DNA from: Chitinophagaceae bacterium
GTDB taxonomy: Bacteria; Bacteroidota; Bacteroidia; Chitinophagales; Chitinophagaceae
Direction of reading: 5' to 3'
NCBI GenBank assembly: GCA_016720825.1
Contig: JADKJV010000001.1
Span: forward strand, 310,001-374,000
Length of the DNA stretch: 64,000 nucleotides
Under the pieces are notes generated by a model. That model saw only the letters and a program-made list of their open reading frames with translations, was not told where the DNA came from and did no database searches. Positions 36,905-45,946 of the stretch are shown in pieces; within the stretch, counting starts at the first letter, position 1, and every line of letters starts with the position of its first letter. Made by a program: the position numbers and the translations under genes.

Positions 36905-37116
36905 TTTTACCACAAGGATCACAAAGGAAAAAACAAAGGTCACAAAGGTTGAAAACAAAAGAGAGTTCACTCCATTCAATCAAATGGATCTTTCGGAAAA
37001 AGCAGCTTTAGCTGCTCCCTTGTGCCCTTTTTGAGAGCAGGATTGAAAGAGAAGTACAAACCTTAAATACTCTTCAATACATCACGAAAAAATCCTTTGT
37101 GCACTTTGTGGTAAAA
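36905..37116. repeat. CACAAAG-word inverted repeat split by 130 bp
   Basis: Left arm words TTTTACCACAAGGATCACAAAG and CAAAGGTCACAAAGG (36905-36950) are matched by CCTTTGTGCACTTTGTGGTAAAAT (about 37093-37116). Between them lie 130 bases with a small palindrome AGCAGCTTTAGCTGCT (37001-37016) and other unique sequence. The element ends 4 bases before the alaS stop codon. The upstream remainder (36785-36904) is AT-rich with no gene. Confidence 0.7.
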
Positions 37117-37119
37117 TTT

Positions 37120-39729
37120 CTAAGACAACAAATTTTTAACCACTGCAATTACCTCTTCCAGCTTCGACACATCCTGTCCACCAGCTGTAGCCAGCGTAGG
37201 CTGTCCGCCGCCGCCGCCTTTAATTAAGGGCGCCACATTTTGTTTGATGATTTTACCTGCATCCAGGTTACGCGCTTTGGCAACAGTTTCTGCAATACCA
37301 ACAGCCACATAAGGTTTGCCGTCGAGGTTTACACAGAGTACAGCTACATGATCACGCAGGTGGTTCTTGAGGTCAAAGCATAATTTTTTCAACGCATCTG
37401 CGCTTGACACTTCCACGATATCACCGATGAAGTTTACCCCATTGATGATTTCATCTTTTTGCAGCAGTTCATTGCGGATCGCAACTAGCTGGCGTGCCTC
37501 GAGGGATTCGAGATGCTTTTTTAAATCTGTATTTTCTGCCTGCAGGCTGTTTACTGCCTTGAGCAGGTCTTTGGGGTTCTTTAATGTTTCTTTTAACTGA
37601 TTCAGGACGGCTGTCTGTTCATTCACCCAATCTTCAGCGCCCTTACCACAAATAGCTTCCACCCGGCGTACCCCCGCAGCCACAGCGGATTCAGCGGTGA
37701 TTTTAAAGAGACCAAGTTCACCCGTGGACCCGACGTGTGTGCCGCCGCATAATTCCACTGAATAGTTGGGATCAATGACCACCACACGCACCACATCACC
37801 ATATTTCTCACCAAACAATGCCATCGCACCCAGTTTCAGGGCTTCTTCTTTCGGCATTTCTTTTATAACAACCGGGATATTCTCCCTGATCTTTTCATTT
37901 ACGATGGCTTCCACTTGTGCCAGTTCTTCATCTGTTACTTTGGCGAAATGCGAAAAGTCGAAGCGCAGGTGCTCTTCATTCACCAATGAACCTTTCTGTG
38001 CCACGTGCGTTCCCAATACTTTGCGTAAAGCAGCATGGAGCAAATGGGTAGCAGAGTGGTGAAGCGCTGTATGTTTCCTGGTTTCTGCATTCACAATGGC
38101 TTTCAGCTTCCCGGAAATATCCGCAGGAATAGCCGGTGCAAAGTGAATGATCAGGTCATTATCCTTGCGGGTATCAGTAATGGCGATCTTTTCATTTCCG
38201 AGAATCAGTTCACCACGATCACCAACCTGTCCGCCGCTTTCTGCATAAAAAGGTGTCTGCTCCAGCACTAACTGGAAACCTTCTTTGCCTTTTGCTTTAA
38301 CCTTACGGTATTTCAGCACGCGGGTTTCTGTTTCCAACTGCGTGTATCCGACAAAACTGTTGCGGCCGGCATCATCCAGCACCACCCAGTCTTCGGTATC
38401 AACAGCGGTTGCTGCACGTGACCTTTCTTTCTGCTGTTTCATTTCCTGTTCAAAACCTGCTTCATCCACGGGGATATTATTCTCCAGTGCAATCAGCCTG
38501 GTCAGGTCAATCGGGAAACCATAGGTATCGAATAATTCAAAAGCAGCTTTACCCGTAATCTTCCCGGTGGCAATCGTATCCTCAATCCGTTTCAAACCTT
38601 TTTCCAGTGTGCGCAGGAAAGCTTCTTCCTCTTCTTTCACCACTCTTGTTACGAAGTCGAGCTGGTTGAACAACTCAGGGAAAACAGTTCTGAACTGTTC
38701 TGCCAGCACCGGCATTAACTGGTGCAGCAGCGGTTGTTTATAATCGAGGTAAGAATAATAATAACGAACGGCACGGCGGAGGATCCTGCGGATCACATAA
38801 CCGGCACCTGTATTGGAAGGCAGTTGTCCGTCAGCAATTGTAAACGCAATAGCCCGGATATGATCTGCAATCACACGGAAAGCAATGGCTTTGCGGCTGT
38901 CGCCGAAATCGTAGGTCTCACCGGTTATTTTCTCCGTGGCATGGATCGTGCCCGTGAAAATATCAGTATCGTAGTTTGAAGTCTTCCCCTGTATCACACG
39001 TACCAGCCTTTCCAACCCCATCCCGGTATCCACGTGGGTGGCTGGTAAGGGTTCCAGACTGCCGTCTTTTAAACGGTTGAACTGGATGAATACATTATTC
39101 CAGATTTCAATCACTTGCGGATGGTCCTTATTAACCAGCAGGTGTCCGGGTATTTTTTTCCTTTCCTCATCAGGGCGCATGTCAACATGGATTTCACTGC
39201 AGGGACCGCAGGGACCTGTTTCACCCATTTCCCAGAAATTATCCTTCTTATTACCGAAGATGATATGTTCATCAGGCAGGATTTCTTTCCACTTGGCCAA
39301 TGCTACTGTGGAGGCTGGTATTTTTTCTTTTGCATCACCTTCAAAAACGGTGGCATATAAGCGGTCTTTGGGAAGTTTGTAAATCTCTGTCAGTAATTCC
39401 CAACTCCAGGTAATTGCTTCGCTTTTAAAATAATCGCCAAAACTCCAGTTACCCAGCATTTCAAACATGGTGTGGTGATAAGTATCCACGCCCACTTCCT
39501 CGAGGTCATTATGCTTGCCGCTCACGCGAAGGCATTTCTGTGTATCTGCCACCCTTTTGCAGGGCGGAACGCGGTTGCCCAGGAAATAATCTTTAAACTG
39601 GTTCATCCCTGCGTTGGTGAACATCAGGGTGGGGTCGTTTTTCACAACAATGGGGGCGGAAGGCACGATTTCATGTCCTTTTGACTTAAAATATGCTAAA
39701 AAAGCTTCCCGGATAGCTGCACTGGTCAT
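37120..39729 (-). CDS. alaS: Alanine--tRNA ligase
   Basis: 869 residues from ATG 39729 (MTSAAIREAFLAYFKSKGHE); ATG 39741 would add MPFM. It charges tRNA-Ala and edits mischarged Ser/Gly. Order of domains: class II catalytic core (PTLMFTNAGMNQFKDYFLG, motif 2 TQKCLRVSGKHNDLEEVG, HHTMFEMLGNWSFGDYFK), tRNA-recognition helices, editing domain with HHSATHLLHAALR (HxxxH, about residue 565) and CGGTHV (about residue 665), then a C-Ala domain ending GGGGGQPTLATAGG. The frame is intact throughout. It is divergent from an M23 peptidase gene with a clear promoter between them. Confidence 0.97.
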   Translation of the reverse strand: MTSAAIREAFLAYFKSKGHEIVPSAPIVVKNDPTLMFTNAGMNQFKDYFLGNRVPPCKRVADTQKCLRVSGKHNDLEEVGVDTYHHTMFEMLGNWSFGDYFKSEAITWSWELLTEIYKLPKDRLYATVFEGDAKEKIPASTVALAKWKEILPDEHIIFGNKKDNFWEMGETGPCGPCSEIHVDMRPDEERKKIPGHLLVNKDHPQVIEIWNNVFIQFNRLKDGSLEPLPATHVDTGMGLERLVRVIQGKTSNYDTDIFTGTIHATEKITGETYDFGDSRKAIAFRVIADHIRAIAFTIADGQLPSNTGAGYVIRRILRRAVRYYYSYLDYKQPLLHQLMPVLAEQFRTVFPELFNQLDFVTRVVKEEEEAFLRTLEKGLKRIEDTIATGKITGKAAFELFDTYGFPIDLTRLIALENNIPVDEAGFEQEMKQQKERSRAATAVDTEDWVVLDDAGRNSFVGYTQLETETRVLKYRKVKAKGKEGFQLVLEQTPFYAESGGQVGDRGELILGNEKIAITDTRKDNDLIIHFAPAIPADISGKLKAIVNAETRKHTALHHSATHLLHAALRKVLGTHVAQKGSLVNEEHLRFDFSHFAKVTDEELAQVEAIVNEKIRENIPVVIKEMPKEEALKLGAMALFGEKYGDVVRVVVIDPNYSVELCGGTHVGSTGELGLFKITAESAVAAGVRRVEAICGKGAEDWVNEQTAVLNQLKETLKNPKDLLKAVNSLQAENTDLKKHLESLEARQLVAIRNELLQKDEIINGVNFIGDIVEVSSADALKKLCFDLKNHLRDHVAVLCVNLDGKPYVAVGIAETVAKARNLDAGKIIKQNVAPLIKGGGGGQPTLATAGGQDVSKLEEVIAVVKNLLS

Positions 39730-39752
39730 CATAAATGGCAATATTTCTTGGG

Positions 39753-39783
39753 TTGATTTTTGCTGATTAACAGCCTATATTTG
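39753..39783 (+). promoter_or_regulatory. Promoter of the M23 peptidase gene
   Basis: TTG (39753-39755) and TATATTTG (39776-39783) are separated by 20 bases, an excellent match to TTTG-N19-21-TAnnTTTG. Transcription would start near 39789, leaving a leader of about 60 bases before ATG 39850. Confidence 0.65.
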
Positions 39784-39849
39784 TTACCCTTGTAACGGTT
39801 GGCAAAAGTACGAATTCGCCCGCCAACTTGGCCCTGATTCAATCCCGGT

Positions 39850-40821
39850 ATGAAGAAGATCAAATATTACTATAACACGAATACCCTGCGGTATGAGAAG
39901 CTGGTGACCCCCCTCCGGGTCAGGCTGCTGCGTGTATTCGGGTTTGTGGCCGCCGCTTTCGTAACGGTGGGTTTGATCTCCTACCTGGCTTTCCAGTTTG
40001 TAGGTTCTCCCAATGAGAAAATCCTGCGCAACGAAAACGCCCGAATCCGGGAAAAATACAAAGTTATCCTGGCCCAGGTAAAAGCGATGCAGCTGGAGAT
40101 GAAAGAAATTGAGAACCGGGATAACAACGTGTACCGGTCAATTTTTGAGTCGAACCCGGTTCCCGACAGTGCCCGCGCCAAAGCCATGGAATTGGAACTC
40201 GAGATCGCTTCCGTGGAGAAAATGAAGGATAACCAGCTGGTGAGTTCCATTACCAGCATTTTGGAAAACCTGGAAAGCAGGATCACCTCCCAGAAAAAAT
40301 CGTTTGACGAACTGCAGGGTCTGGTAAAGAATAAAGAACAATTACTGGCCCACACGCCCGCTATCCAGCCTGTGAGTAATAAAGACCTGAACCGGGTCGC
40401 TTCCGGATTTGGCTACCGGATTGACCCGGTGTACAAAACCACCAAATTCCACGCAGGCCTTGATTTCTCCGCCCCGCAGGGAACCCCGATTTACGCTACT
40501 GCAGAAGGTACAGTAACCACAGCAGGCAACACCGGCAATGGTTACGGGAACCATGTTATCATCAGCCATGGATACGGATATGAAACCTTATTCGGACATA
40601 TGGTAAGGGTGAAAGTCCGCAACGGCGAAGCCGTTAAACGCGGCCAGGTGATTGGCTGGGTGGGCAGCACCGGTAAATCCACCGGCCCGCACTGCCATTA
40701 TGAAGTACATAAATACGGCGAGAAAATTGATCCCATTTACTTCTTCTATAATGATCTCACGGCTGAGCAGTACGACCTGTTGCTGAAGAAAGCCGCCGCA
40801 TCCAACCAGAGTCTTGACTGA
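39850..40821 (+). CDS. M23 family metallopeptidase (membrane-anchored)
   Basis: 323 residues. A cytoplasmic N-terminal segment (KIKYYYNTNTLRYEKL), one membrane span (about residues 33-56), a periplasmic coiled coil (about residues 60-150) and a C-terminal LytM domain with GFGYRIDPVYKTTKFHAGLDFSAPQGTPI (H and D zinc ligands, about residues 190-215, read in parts) and the HxH motif GPHCHYEV (about residue 285). The intact catalytic residues suggest endopeptidase action on peptidoglycan cross-links or on partner proteins. The coiled-coil architecture resembles MepM/EnvC-like cell-wall factors. A MerR-type gene follows closely. Confidence 0.92.
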   Translation: MKKIKYYYNTNTLRYEKLVTPLRVRLLRVFGFVAAAFVTVGLISYLAFQFVGSPNEKILRNENARIREKYKVILAQVKAMQLEMKEIENRDNNVYRSIFESNPVPDSARAKAMELELEIASVEKMKDNQLVSSITSILENLESRITSQKKSFDELQGLVKNKEQLLAHTPAIQPVSNKDLNRVASGFGYRIDPVYKTTKFHAGLDFSAPQGTPIYATAEGTVTTAGNTGNGYGNHVIISHGYGYETLFGHMVRVKVRNGEAVKRGQVIGWVGSTGKSTGPHCHYEVHKYGEKIDPIYFFYNDLTAEQYDLLLKKAAASNQSLD

Positions 40822-40902
40822 TTTGCAGCATTTCTGTTAAAACCGCTTCCGGTGGAAAACTTGGGTAATGACCCATGGTCAGGAATTGTAATTTTACCAC
40901 GA

Positions 40903-41424
40903 ATGACAAAACAGCTATCGCAAATCGCTTTCGCTTTTGACCTTCCTCCGGCTGAGCCGAAGAAGCCAAAAGCCGCTGCCAAAAAACCGGCGAAAAAGAA
41001 AACGGTGGAAGCACCGCCACCTGCGAAGGTCAAAAGCCTGCGTGGCCGCCGTTCATTAAAAGATATTGCTGCCCGTGCTGACCTGATCCAGATTCCGGAA
41101 GACGAAGTATTATTCTCCAAACAATATTATCCCATCGGTGAAGTGGCAAAGATGTTCCGCGAGAACCAATCACTAATCCGTTACTGGGAGTCTGAATTTG
41201 ATATTTTACAACCCCGCAAAAACCGCAAAGGCGACCGTTATTTCAGGCCGGTTGATATAAAAAACCTGGTACTGATTTACGACCTGCTCCGCCGCCGCAA
41301 ATTCACCATTGATGGTGCAAGGGATTTCCTGAAAAAGAATAAAAAAGCGGATGAGAAAATGGAAATGATCCGGTCTTTGGAAGGAATGAAAGCATTCTTG
41401 TTGGAATTAAAAGCATCACCCTGA
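40903..41424 (+). CDS. MerR family transcriptional regulator
   Basis: 173 residues from ATG 40903; an in-frame ATG at 40852 would add 17 residues with no similarity to the family. An Ala/Pro/Lys-rich N-terminal extension (KPKAAAKKPAKKKTVEAPP) precedes a MerR-type winged helix: KQYYPIGEVAKMFRENQSLIRYWESEFDIL then GDRYFRPVDIKNLVLIYDLL (about residues 84-145, read in parts). There is no C-terminal ligand or metal domain, so the effector is unknown. This short MerR type with a basic N-terminal tail occurs widely in Bacteroidota next to an M23 peptidase gene, as here. Confidence 0.88.
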   Translation: MTKQLSQIAFAFDLPPAEPKKPKAAAKKPAKKKTVEAPPPAKVKSLRGRRSLKDIAARADLIQIPEDEVLFSKQYYPIGEVAKMFRENQSLIRYWESEFDILQPRKNRKGDRYFRPVDIKNLVLIYDLLRRRKFTIDGARDFLKKNKKADEKMEMIRSLEGMKAFLLELKASP

Positions 41425-41505
41425 CAAATCACAAATTCCAAAACCCAAAATCCAAATTCCAAACTGTTACACTGCACACCTGAGTTTGGGATTTTGTTGG
41501 AAAGC
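41425..41505. repeat. AATTCCAAA-word palindrome
   Basis: CAAATTCCAAAACCCAAAATCC and AAATTCCAAACTG (41429-41467) are answered by GAGTTTGGGATTTTGTTGG (about 41482-41501). It begins directly after the MerR stop codon. Same word family as 11519-11605. Confidence 0.7.
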
Positions 41506-41554
41506 CCAAGTTCTACTATTACAACTATTATCGGTTTTACCTCGTCTTAACCTC

Positions 41555-41562
41555 TAATTTTG
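41555..41562 (+). promoter_or_regulatory. Candidate -7 element of the thioredoxin-family gene
   Basis: TAATTTTG matches TAnnTTTG and lies 18 bases before ATG 41581. The region upstream has TTTT but no exact TTTG at the right spacing. Confidence 0.4.
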
Positions 41563-41580
41563 TAAACTGATAATGCTTTT

Positions 41581-42102
41581 ATGAGAAAACTTATACTCCT
41601 CACCGTATTTGCAGCCTGCGCCACGCTGACTGCCTTTTCCCAAACCCAGTATGAAATCAGCCGCGACCCCAAAAACGGCGAGAAAATCCTGAAAGGGTTG
41701 ATTTCCCGCGACCTGCTCACGCAGGATACTGCCTTTAAATGGTATGCTGAAAACCTGACGGGTTATAAAGCCAATGCGGCGGCACTGGAAGGATTTAAGA
41801 AACATAAAGATTCGGTGCAGGTGCTGGTTTTTATGGGTACCTGGTGCGAGGATTCACATTCAGTCATTCCCAAATTCTTTACACTGATGGATGAGGCACA
41901 GGTGCCACTCAATCATATTACCTTATTTGGCGTGAACAGGCAGAAAGAATCAGTCGGGCAATTATCTGCTGCGCTGGGCATTACCAATGTACCCACAATA
42001 ATCATATTGAAAAATGGCAAGGAATTGGGCCGGGTGGTTGAGTACGGCAAGTTTGGTTTGTTTGACATGGACCTGGGGGAAATCCTCAAAGGCATTCAGT
42101 AA
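41581..42102 (+). CDS. Thioredoxin-family protein with a single active-site cysteine
   Basis: 173 residues: signal peptide (MRKLILLTVFAACATLTAFS), a helical N-terminal part (YEISRDPKNGEKILKGLISRD), then a thioredoxin fold with VLVFMGTWCEDSHSVIPKFF and ITNVPTIIILKNGKELGR, including the cis-Pro (VPT). The usual CxxC is WCEDS (Cys89, Ser92), so only one redox cysteine remains; such monothiol forms are found in Bacteroidota but their electron partner is unknown. The protein is exported. It is convergent with the mscS-like gene, with 11 bases between stops. Confidence 0.87.
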   Translation: MRKLILLTVFAACATLTAFSQTQYEISRDPKNGEKILKGLISRDLLTQDTAFKWYAENLTGYKANAAALEGFKKHKDSVQVLVFMGTWCEDSHSVIPKFFTLMDEAQVPLNHITLFGVNRQKESVGQLSAALGITNVPTIIILKNGKELGRVVEYGKFGLFDMDLGEILKGIQ

Positions 42103-42113
42103 TCCGGGCCGTT

Positions 42114-43208
42114 TCAGATTTTCGCATTCCCTTTCAAGATAATATCAAAGCTGGCTCCGGCCAGCTCCACTTTTAATGAAGCCAGCAATTGCAGGGATTG
42201 CAGGTTAACACCCTGTTTGATTTCATTGAAAGCAGAAATGGTTACCGGCGTCGTGTAATAATCAGACAACACCACAAAGGAGGTGGAAGTGATTTCTGAC
42301 AGATGCACATTTGATTCCTCAATATCAGGCCGCTCAAGTATTTTTTTAACGCCGTTTACAACAGCTTCTACTGTATCTGCCGGGGTTTGCAGGGATAATT
42401 CCAGTTTCAGATCACCGCGGCGGTGTGTACGTAGTGATAAATTATCAAGCACACTGTCCACCATTTGCTTATTGGGCACGCTCACAAATGTTTTTTGATC
42501 CGAGCGGATACGTGTGCTTCTCAATCCGATTTTTTCCACGATGCCTGTGATATTATGCACTTTCACCAGGTCGCCCGTGGTAAAAGGTTTATCGAAGAAA
42601 ATAATAAAAGAAGCGATCAGGTTTTCCAGGCTTTCCCGCAAAGCAAGGGCAATGGCTGCACCAACAATACTCAGTCCTGTGATGAGGCTTCCCACATTCA
42701 GCCCGAATGCATAATTCAGGATCATCATGATCCCGACAATAGCAATCACCACTTTGAAAAAGTCACGGAAGAAAACGATCAGCTGGTTATCTCCCTGTCC
42801 CGGTGTGAGGTCTGCTTTTTTCTCCAGGATCCCTGTAATAAAATCAATGATCCGGAGCATAAGCCAGGTAAAGGAAACAATAAGGACGATTGTGGAAATA
42901 CAATGCAGGATCTGCAACAGGTTATACTCGTACACTTCCACATTCAGCACGGCGGGGAACTTTAACCGGTAAACGGCAATGATCGTGGTCAGGATCAGCA
43001 GGAAAAAACCAAGCGGTTGTGTCAGCAGCGTAGTGAATGACTGCTTATCCACTTCCTTCCAGATTCGCTGAACGCCCCGGAACATCAGTCCGGCGAGATA
43101 ACGCGAAATGAATTTTTTAAGGATGATGACAAACAGGATCACACCCAGCACCCAGGCGTAATCACGCAGCGTATTATCAAGCCAGATTTTGTCGAGGAAG
43201 TCGTTCAT
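42114..43208 (-). CDS. MscS-family mechanosensitive ion channel
   Basis: 364 residues: three to five N-terminal membrane spans, then the MscS core with GLSIVGAAIALALRESLENLIASFIIFFDKPFTTGDLVKV (pore-lining TM3 and start of the beta domain, about residues 180-220, read in parts), IVEKIGLRSTRIRSDQKTFVSVPNKQM and a C-terminal alpha/beta domain. It opens under membrane tension to release solutes. It is the last gene of a long minus-strand chain starting at rsfS, 47 bases downstream of the propeller protein gene. Confidence 0.92.
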   Translation of the reverse strand: MNDFLDKIWLDNTLRDYAWVLGVILFVIILKKFISRYLAGLMFRGVQRIWKEVDKQSFTTLLTQPLGFFLLILTTIIAVYRLKFPAVLNVEVYEYNLLQILHCISTIVLIVSFTWLMLRIIDFITGILEKKADLTPGQGDNQLIVFFRDFFKVVIAIVGIMMILNYAFGLNVGSLITGLSIVGAAIALALRESLENLIASFIIFFDKPFTTGDLVKVHNITGIVEKIGLRSTRIRSDQKTFVSVPNKQMVDSVLDNLSLRTHRRGDLKLELSLQTPADTVEAVVNGVKKILERPDIEESNVHLSEITSTSFVVLSDYYTTPVTISAFNEIKQGVNLQSLQLLASLKVELAGASFDIILKGNAKI

Positions 43209-43255
43209 GCGTCAGCAATATTTTTTAATAATGGCAAAAATAATCATTGGAGCGG

Positions 43256-44065
43256 TCAGCGTATCGTATAAATATCGATACCATCATTTTTTAACGCATA
43301 GAGCCGGGAGGCGCTGAAGGTAAAGGAGCGGCTTTGTGAAATAGCGGCCGGCATTTTCCATTCATCGTACATAAAGCTTTTGATCTCGTAGCGGTACAGC
43401 GTATCAGCGCGGGAGCCAAAAATATACTGCCCGGCCACTTTGAAATTATCCCAGCCGCGGATGAGGATATTATTCCGCTGCGCACCGAAATAATCAAATA
43501 CAAACACACCCAGTGCCGGATCGTAGAGATACACCAGCTTATCCTGGTCGAATATTTTTTGAGGCTGGGGTGCCTGGCCCATTAATAAACGGAAATCCGG
43601 GGTTTCCAGCAGCAGTTTCCCGTTCTCATCCACTTTTTTCAGTTTATTCTCCGCTTCATCATATACCCAGATCTTGTTATCATAACTCTGGGCAATTGCC
43701 CTTGCCTGGAAAATATTCTGCCTGCGCAGGTCAATCGTATTTACCAGGTTCAGGAAACGGTCAAGCATCACTACCGTGGTGTAATCTTTATAATACAACA
43801 ACAAACGGAGCGGGTTAGAAACATCAATCAGGCTGGCATTCCCGAATTTCTTTACATCATTGAATACACCCATGGAATCACCTGCCGCATTGTATTTTTT
43901 CACCTGGTTGCGGCTGTTGAGTACATAAATGTTATCGAGATTATCCACCGAAAAAGCTACAATATCACCCCGCATCGTGCGCAGCAGGCTGAAAGCAGAA
44001 TCACTTTGTGCGTTCAGCCACAAAGTGCCAATCATCAAACAGCATATAAGCGAAAGCTTTTTCAT
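43256..44065 (-). CDS. Exported beta-propeller-like protein of unknown function
   Basis: 269 residues. Signal peptide (KKLSLICCLMIGTLWLNA), then repeated short strands such as NLDNIYVLNSRNQVKKYNAAGD, IDVSNPLRLLLYYKDYTTVV, NKIWVYDEAENKLKKVDENG, LVYLYDPALGVFVFDYFG and SASRLYALKNDGIDIYTIR, which read as blades of a small beta-propeller. I do not recognise a named family. Its ATG overlaps the lpxH TGA (ATGA at 44065-44062), so it is translated together with the lipid A gene; a role in the envelope is an inference from that context. Confidence 0.75.
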   Translation of the reverse strand: MKKLSLICCLMIGTLWLNAQSDSAFSLLRTMRGDIVAFSVDNLDNIYVLNSRNQVKKYNAAGDSMGVFNDVKKFGNASLIDVSNPLRLLLYYKDYTTVVMLDRFLNLVNTIDLRRQNIFQARAIAQSYDNKIWVYDEAENKLKKVDENGKLLLETPDFRLLMGQAPQPQKIFDQDKLVYLYDPALGVFVFDYFGAQRNNILIRGWDNFKVAGQYIFGSRADTLYRYEIKSFMYDEWKMPAAISQSRSFTFSASRLYALKNDGIDIYTIR

Positions 44066-44859
44066 GAATGCCTGATTATTTTTTCTTCCTGACCCTGGAA
44101 TGACCTGAGCTGCATCTGTTCACCATCAAACTCCGCATACGTATAATAATTGATCCAGTCGCCGAGGTTAATATACCGGCTGCCCTGCCCCAGGTTAAAA
44201 TCAATAGCCAGGTGGCGGTGACCGAAAACCAGGTAATCAAAATGTTCTTTCGCCAGAATTTCGCGGCAATAAATCATCAGCCATTCTTTGTCTGCACCCA
44301 GGAATTTCTCCTCGGATGTTCCGGTTTTTGCACGGCTCCGGCGGCTGAGGAAATTAGCCAGCCCCATTCCCATCATCGGCGGGAAAATACCAAAGAGCCA
44401 TTTCGCCACGGGATTACGGAATAACTTTTTCAGTCTTTTATATCCATGATCACCGGGACCCAGTCCGTCGCCATGCGCCACCCAGAATTTTTTTCCATTC
44501 CGCTCAAAAGCCGTGGGCGCGGTGTACATGCTCATGTTCAATTCATCTTTGAAATAATCCTTCACCCACATATCATGGTTTCCGGGGAAGAAATGCAACC
44601 GGATGCCACTGTCGCTCAGCTCAGCCAGTTTACCCAGTAAACGCACAAAGCCTTTGGGAACCACTTTCCGGTATTCATACCAGAAATCAAACATATCACC
44701 CAATAAGAAAATCTCTGCGGCATCGCCTTTTACCTGGTCTAGGAATTGTATGATGATTTTTTCCCGCTGAAGGCTGCGTGCATGATCAGGTGCCCCGAGG
44801 TGGAAATCGGAGAGAAAATATATTTTTTTATTGAGGGAGCTGGCAACCTGTTTTATCAT
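44062..44859 (-). CDS. lpxH: UDP-2,3-diacylglucosamine diphosphatase (LpxH-type)
   Basis: 265-residue metallophosphoesterase expected to cut UDP-2,3-diacylglucosamine to lipid X plus UMP in lipid A synthesis at the inner face of the cytoplasmic membrane. The five metal motifs are present in order: SDFHLG (about residue 17), GDMFDFW (about residue 54), GNHD (about residue 92), HGD (about residue 129) and FGHRH (about residue 216). The hydrophobic cap segment WLFGIFPPMMGMGLANFLS (about residue 155) fits lipid binding. It is joined by ATGA overlaps to the genes on both sides (GGCT-like upstream, propeller protein downstream). Confidence 0.88.
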   Translation of the reverse strand: MIKQVASSLNKKIYFLSDFHLGAPDHARSLQREKIIIQFLDQVKGDAAEIFLLGDMFDFWYEYRKVVPKGFVRLLGKLAELSDSGIRLHFFPGNHDMWVKDYFKDELNMSMYTAPTAFERNGKKFWVAHGDGLGPGDHGYKRLKKLFRNPVAKWLFGIFPPMMGMGLANFLSRRSRAKTGTSEEKFLGADKEWLMIYCREILAKEHFDYLVFGHRHLAIDFNLGQGSRYINLGDWINYYTYAEFDGEQMQLRSFQGQEEKIIRHS

Positions 44860-45280
44860 TTATGTTGCTGCAGGTAGTCCATAATATCGCCGGAAGCCAG
44901 GCGGGGTTTGCCTTCTGAGTCTCCGCTGAACCAGTAAATCCAGGCAGTGGTTGTTCCTTTATCCGTAAAACCTCTGCCAGTTCGCGGTGGTACATTTGTT
45001 CTTCATCTGCTTCCACATTCACGCCCTCATAATCATCCAGCTGTCCGATGGCCCAGGAAAATTCTGCGGGATCTTTCACCTGGTATAATTCACCGATAAT
45101 ATAATGATCATCTTCAACCGGAACACCGGCAGGGTAGCTGCCCATATCCACCAAACATCCCCTCACCTTCGCCATGCCTGCAAAACTGAAATAACGGCTG
45201 ATGTATTCATACACAGGGCTGCGGAATCCCTGGCGCAGGGAACCGTACACGAAAATCTGGTGTTGGGCAATGTTAGTCAT
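44856..45280 (-). CDS. Gamma-glutamylcyclotransferase-like protein (frame broken once)
   Basis: Restored product 141 residues of the GGCT/AIG2 fold: IFVYGSLRQGFRSPVYEYI (the conserved YGSLR loop, about residues 10-28), a short domain with EFSWAIGQLDDYEGVNVE (the probable catalytic Glu in DDYEG), and in the restored end DKGTTTAWIYWF. The literal frame runs to 44828 with an unnatural tail. One T missing at about 44966 restores the family end and a TGA at 44858-44856 that overlaps the lpxH ATG as ATGA, a good sign that the repair is right. The substrate of such small GGCT proteins in bacteria is not known with certainty. Confidence 0.8.
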
Positions 45281-45308
45281 ATCTTAAAATTACAAAAGGT
45301 AGCGCAGA

Positions 45309-45946
45309 TCAGGATTCAAGCAGGAATAAATACACTTCTTTGGGACCATGAACACCTACAACCAATGTTTTCTCAATATCAGCAGTCCGGCTGGGACCTG
45401 TAGCAAAACTGATCAGCGACGGGAGCTGGTCGCCGTATTTTTCTTTAGCCGCCTGTAATGCATCCTTGATGTCATACACCAGCTGGTTTGTAAATGCGAT
45501 ACAGATATGTATCGGTGCATATACACTGGTGGTCCTGCCGCTGGGACTGGCTGTGCTCATCACAATAGTTCCGGTACGGGCCACGAGGTATTCGCAGCCG
45601 GTGATTGATACATCGCAATCAGCCAGGTCTGTTTTCACCAATCGTTCTTCCAGCTGTGCAGCTACAGGTTCAATGAGTTTATCTTCCAGGCAATATACTT
45701 TTTGCCAGTCCATTTTCCTGACCAGGCTCGCCAGCTGGAATGCAAATTCCTGGCGGTTGATGCAGTAAATGAATTTCCCCTGGAGTTTGGTGAACTGTTC
45801 GGCAAATTCAATCTCCGGTTCCTGCTCCAGCGGCGGGAAAATAGGCTGGTTGCCCTCACTCTGGGGGGGAATGGCAAAGGCGTTGATTGACTCAACGCCC
45901 TGCGAATTTTCTTTAAAATATTTTCCTTGGAAGGAGATACGTTCAT
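45309..45946 (-). CDS. LUD domain protein, LutC/YkgG-like (frame broken once)
   Basis: Restored product 212 residues. The N-terminal frame (45946 down to 45870) reads SPSKENILKKIRRALSQSTPLPFP. The other frame reads KFIYCINRQEFAFQLASLV, VSITGCEYLVARTGTIVMSTAS and ISFATGPSRTADIEKTLVVGVHGPKEV, with the LUD signature GPSRTADIE. The frames join if the run of seven G at 45863-45869 has lost one G. In lactate-utilisation systems LutC works with LutA and LutB, which are not here; in Bacteroidota a lone LUD gene after ftsH is common and its role is unclear. Its ATG overlaps the ftsH TGA (ATGA at 45946-45943). Confidence 0.85.
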
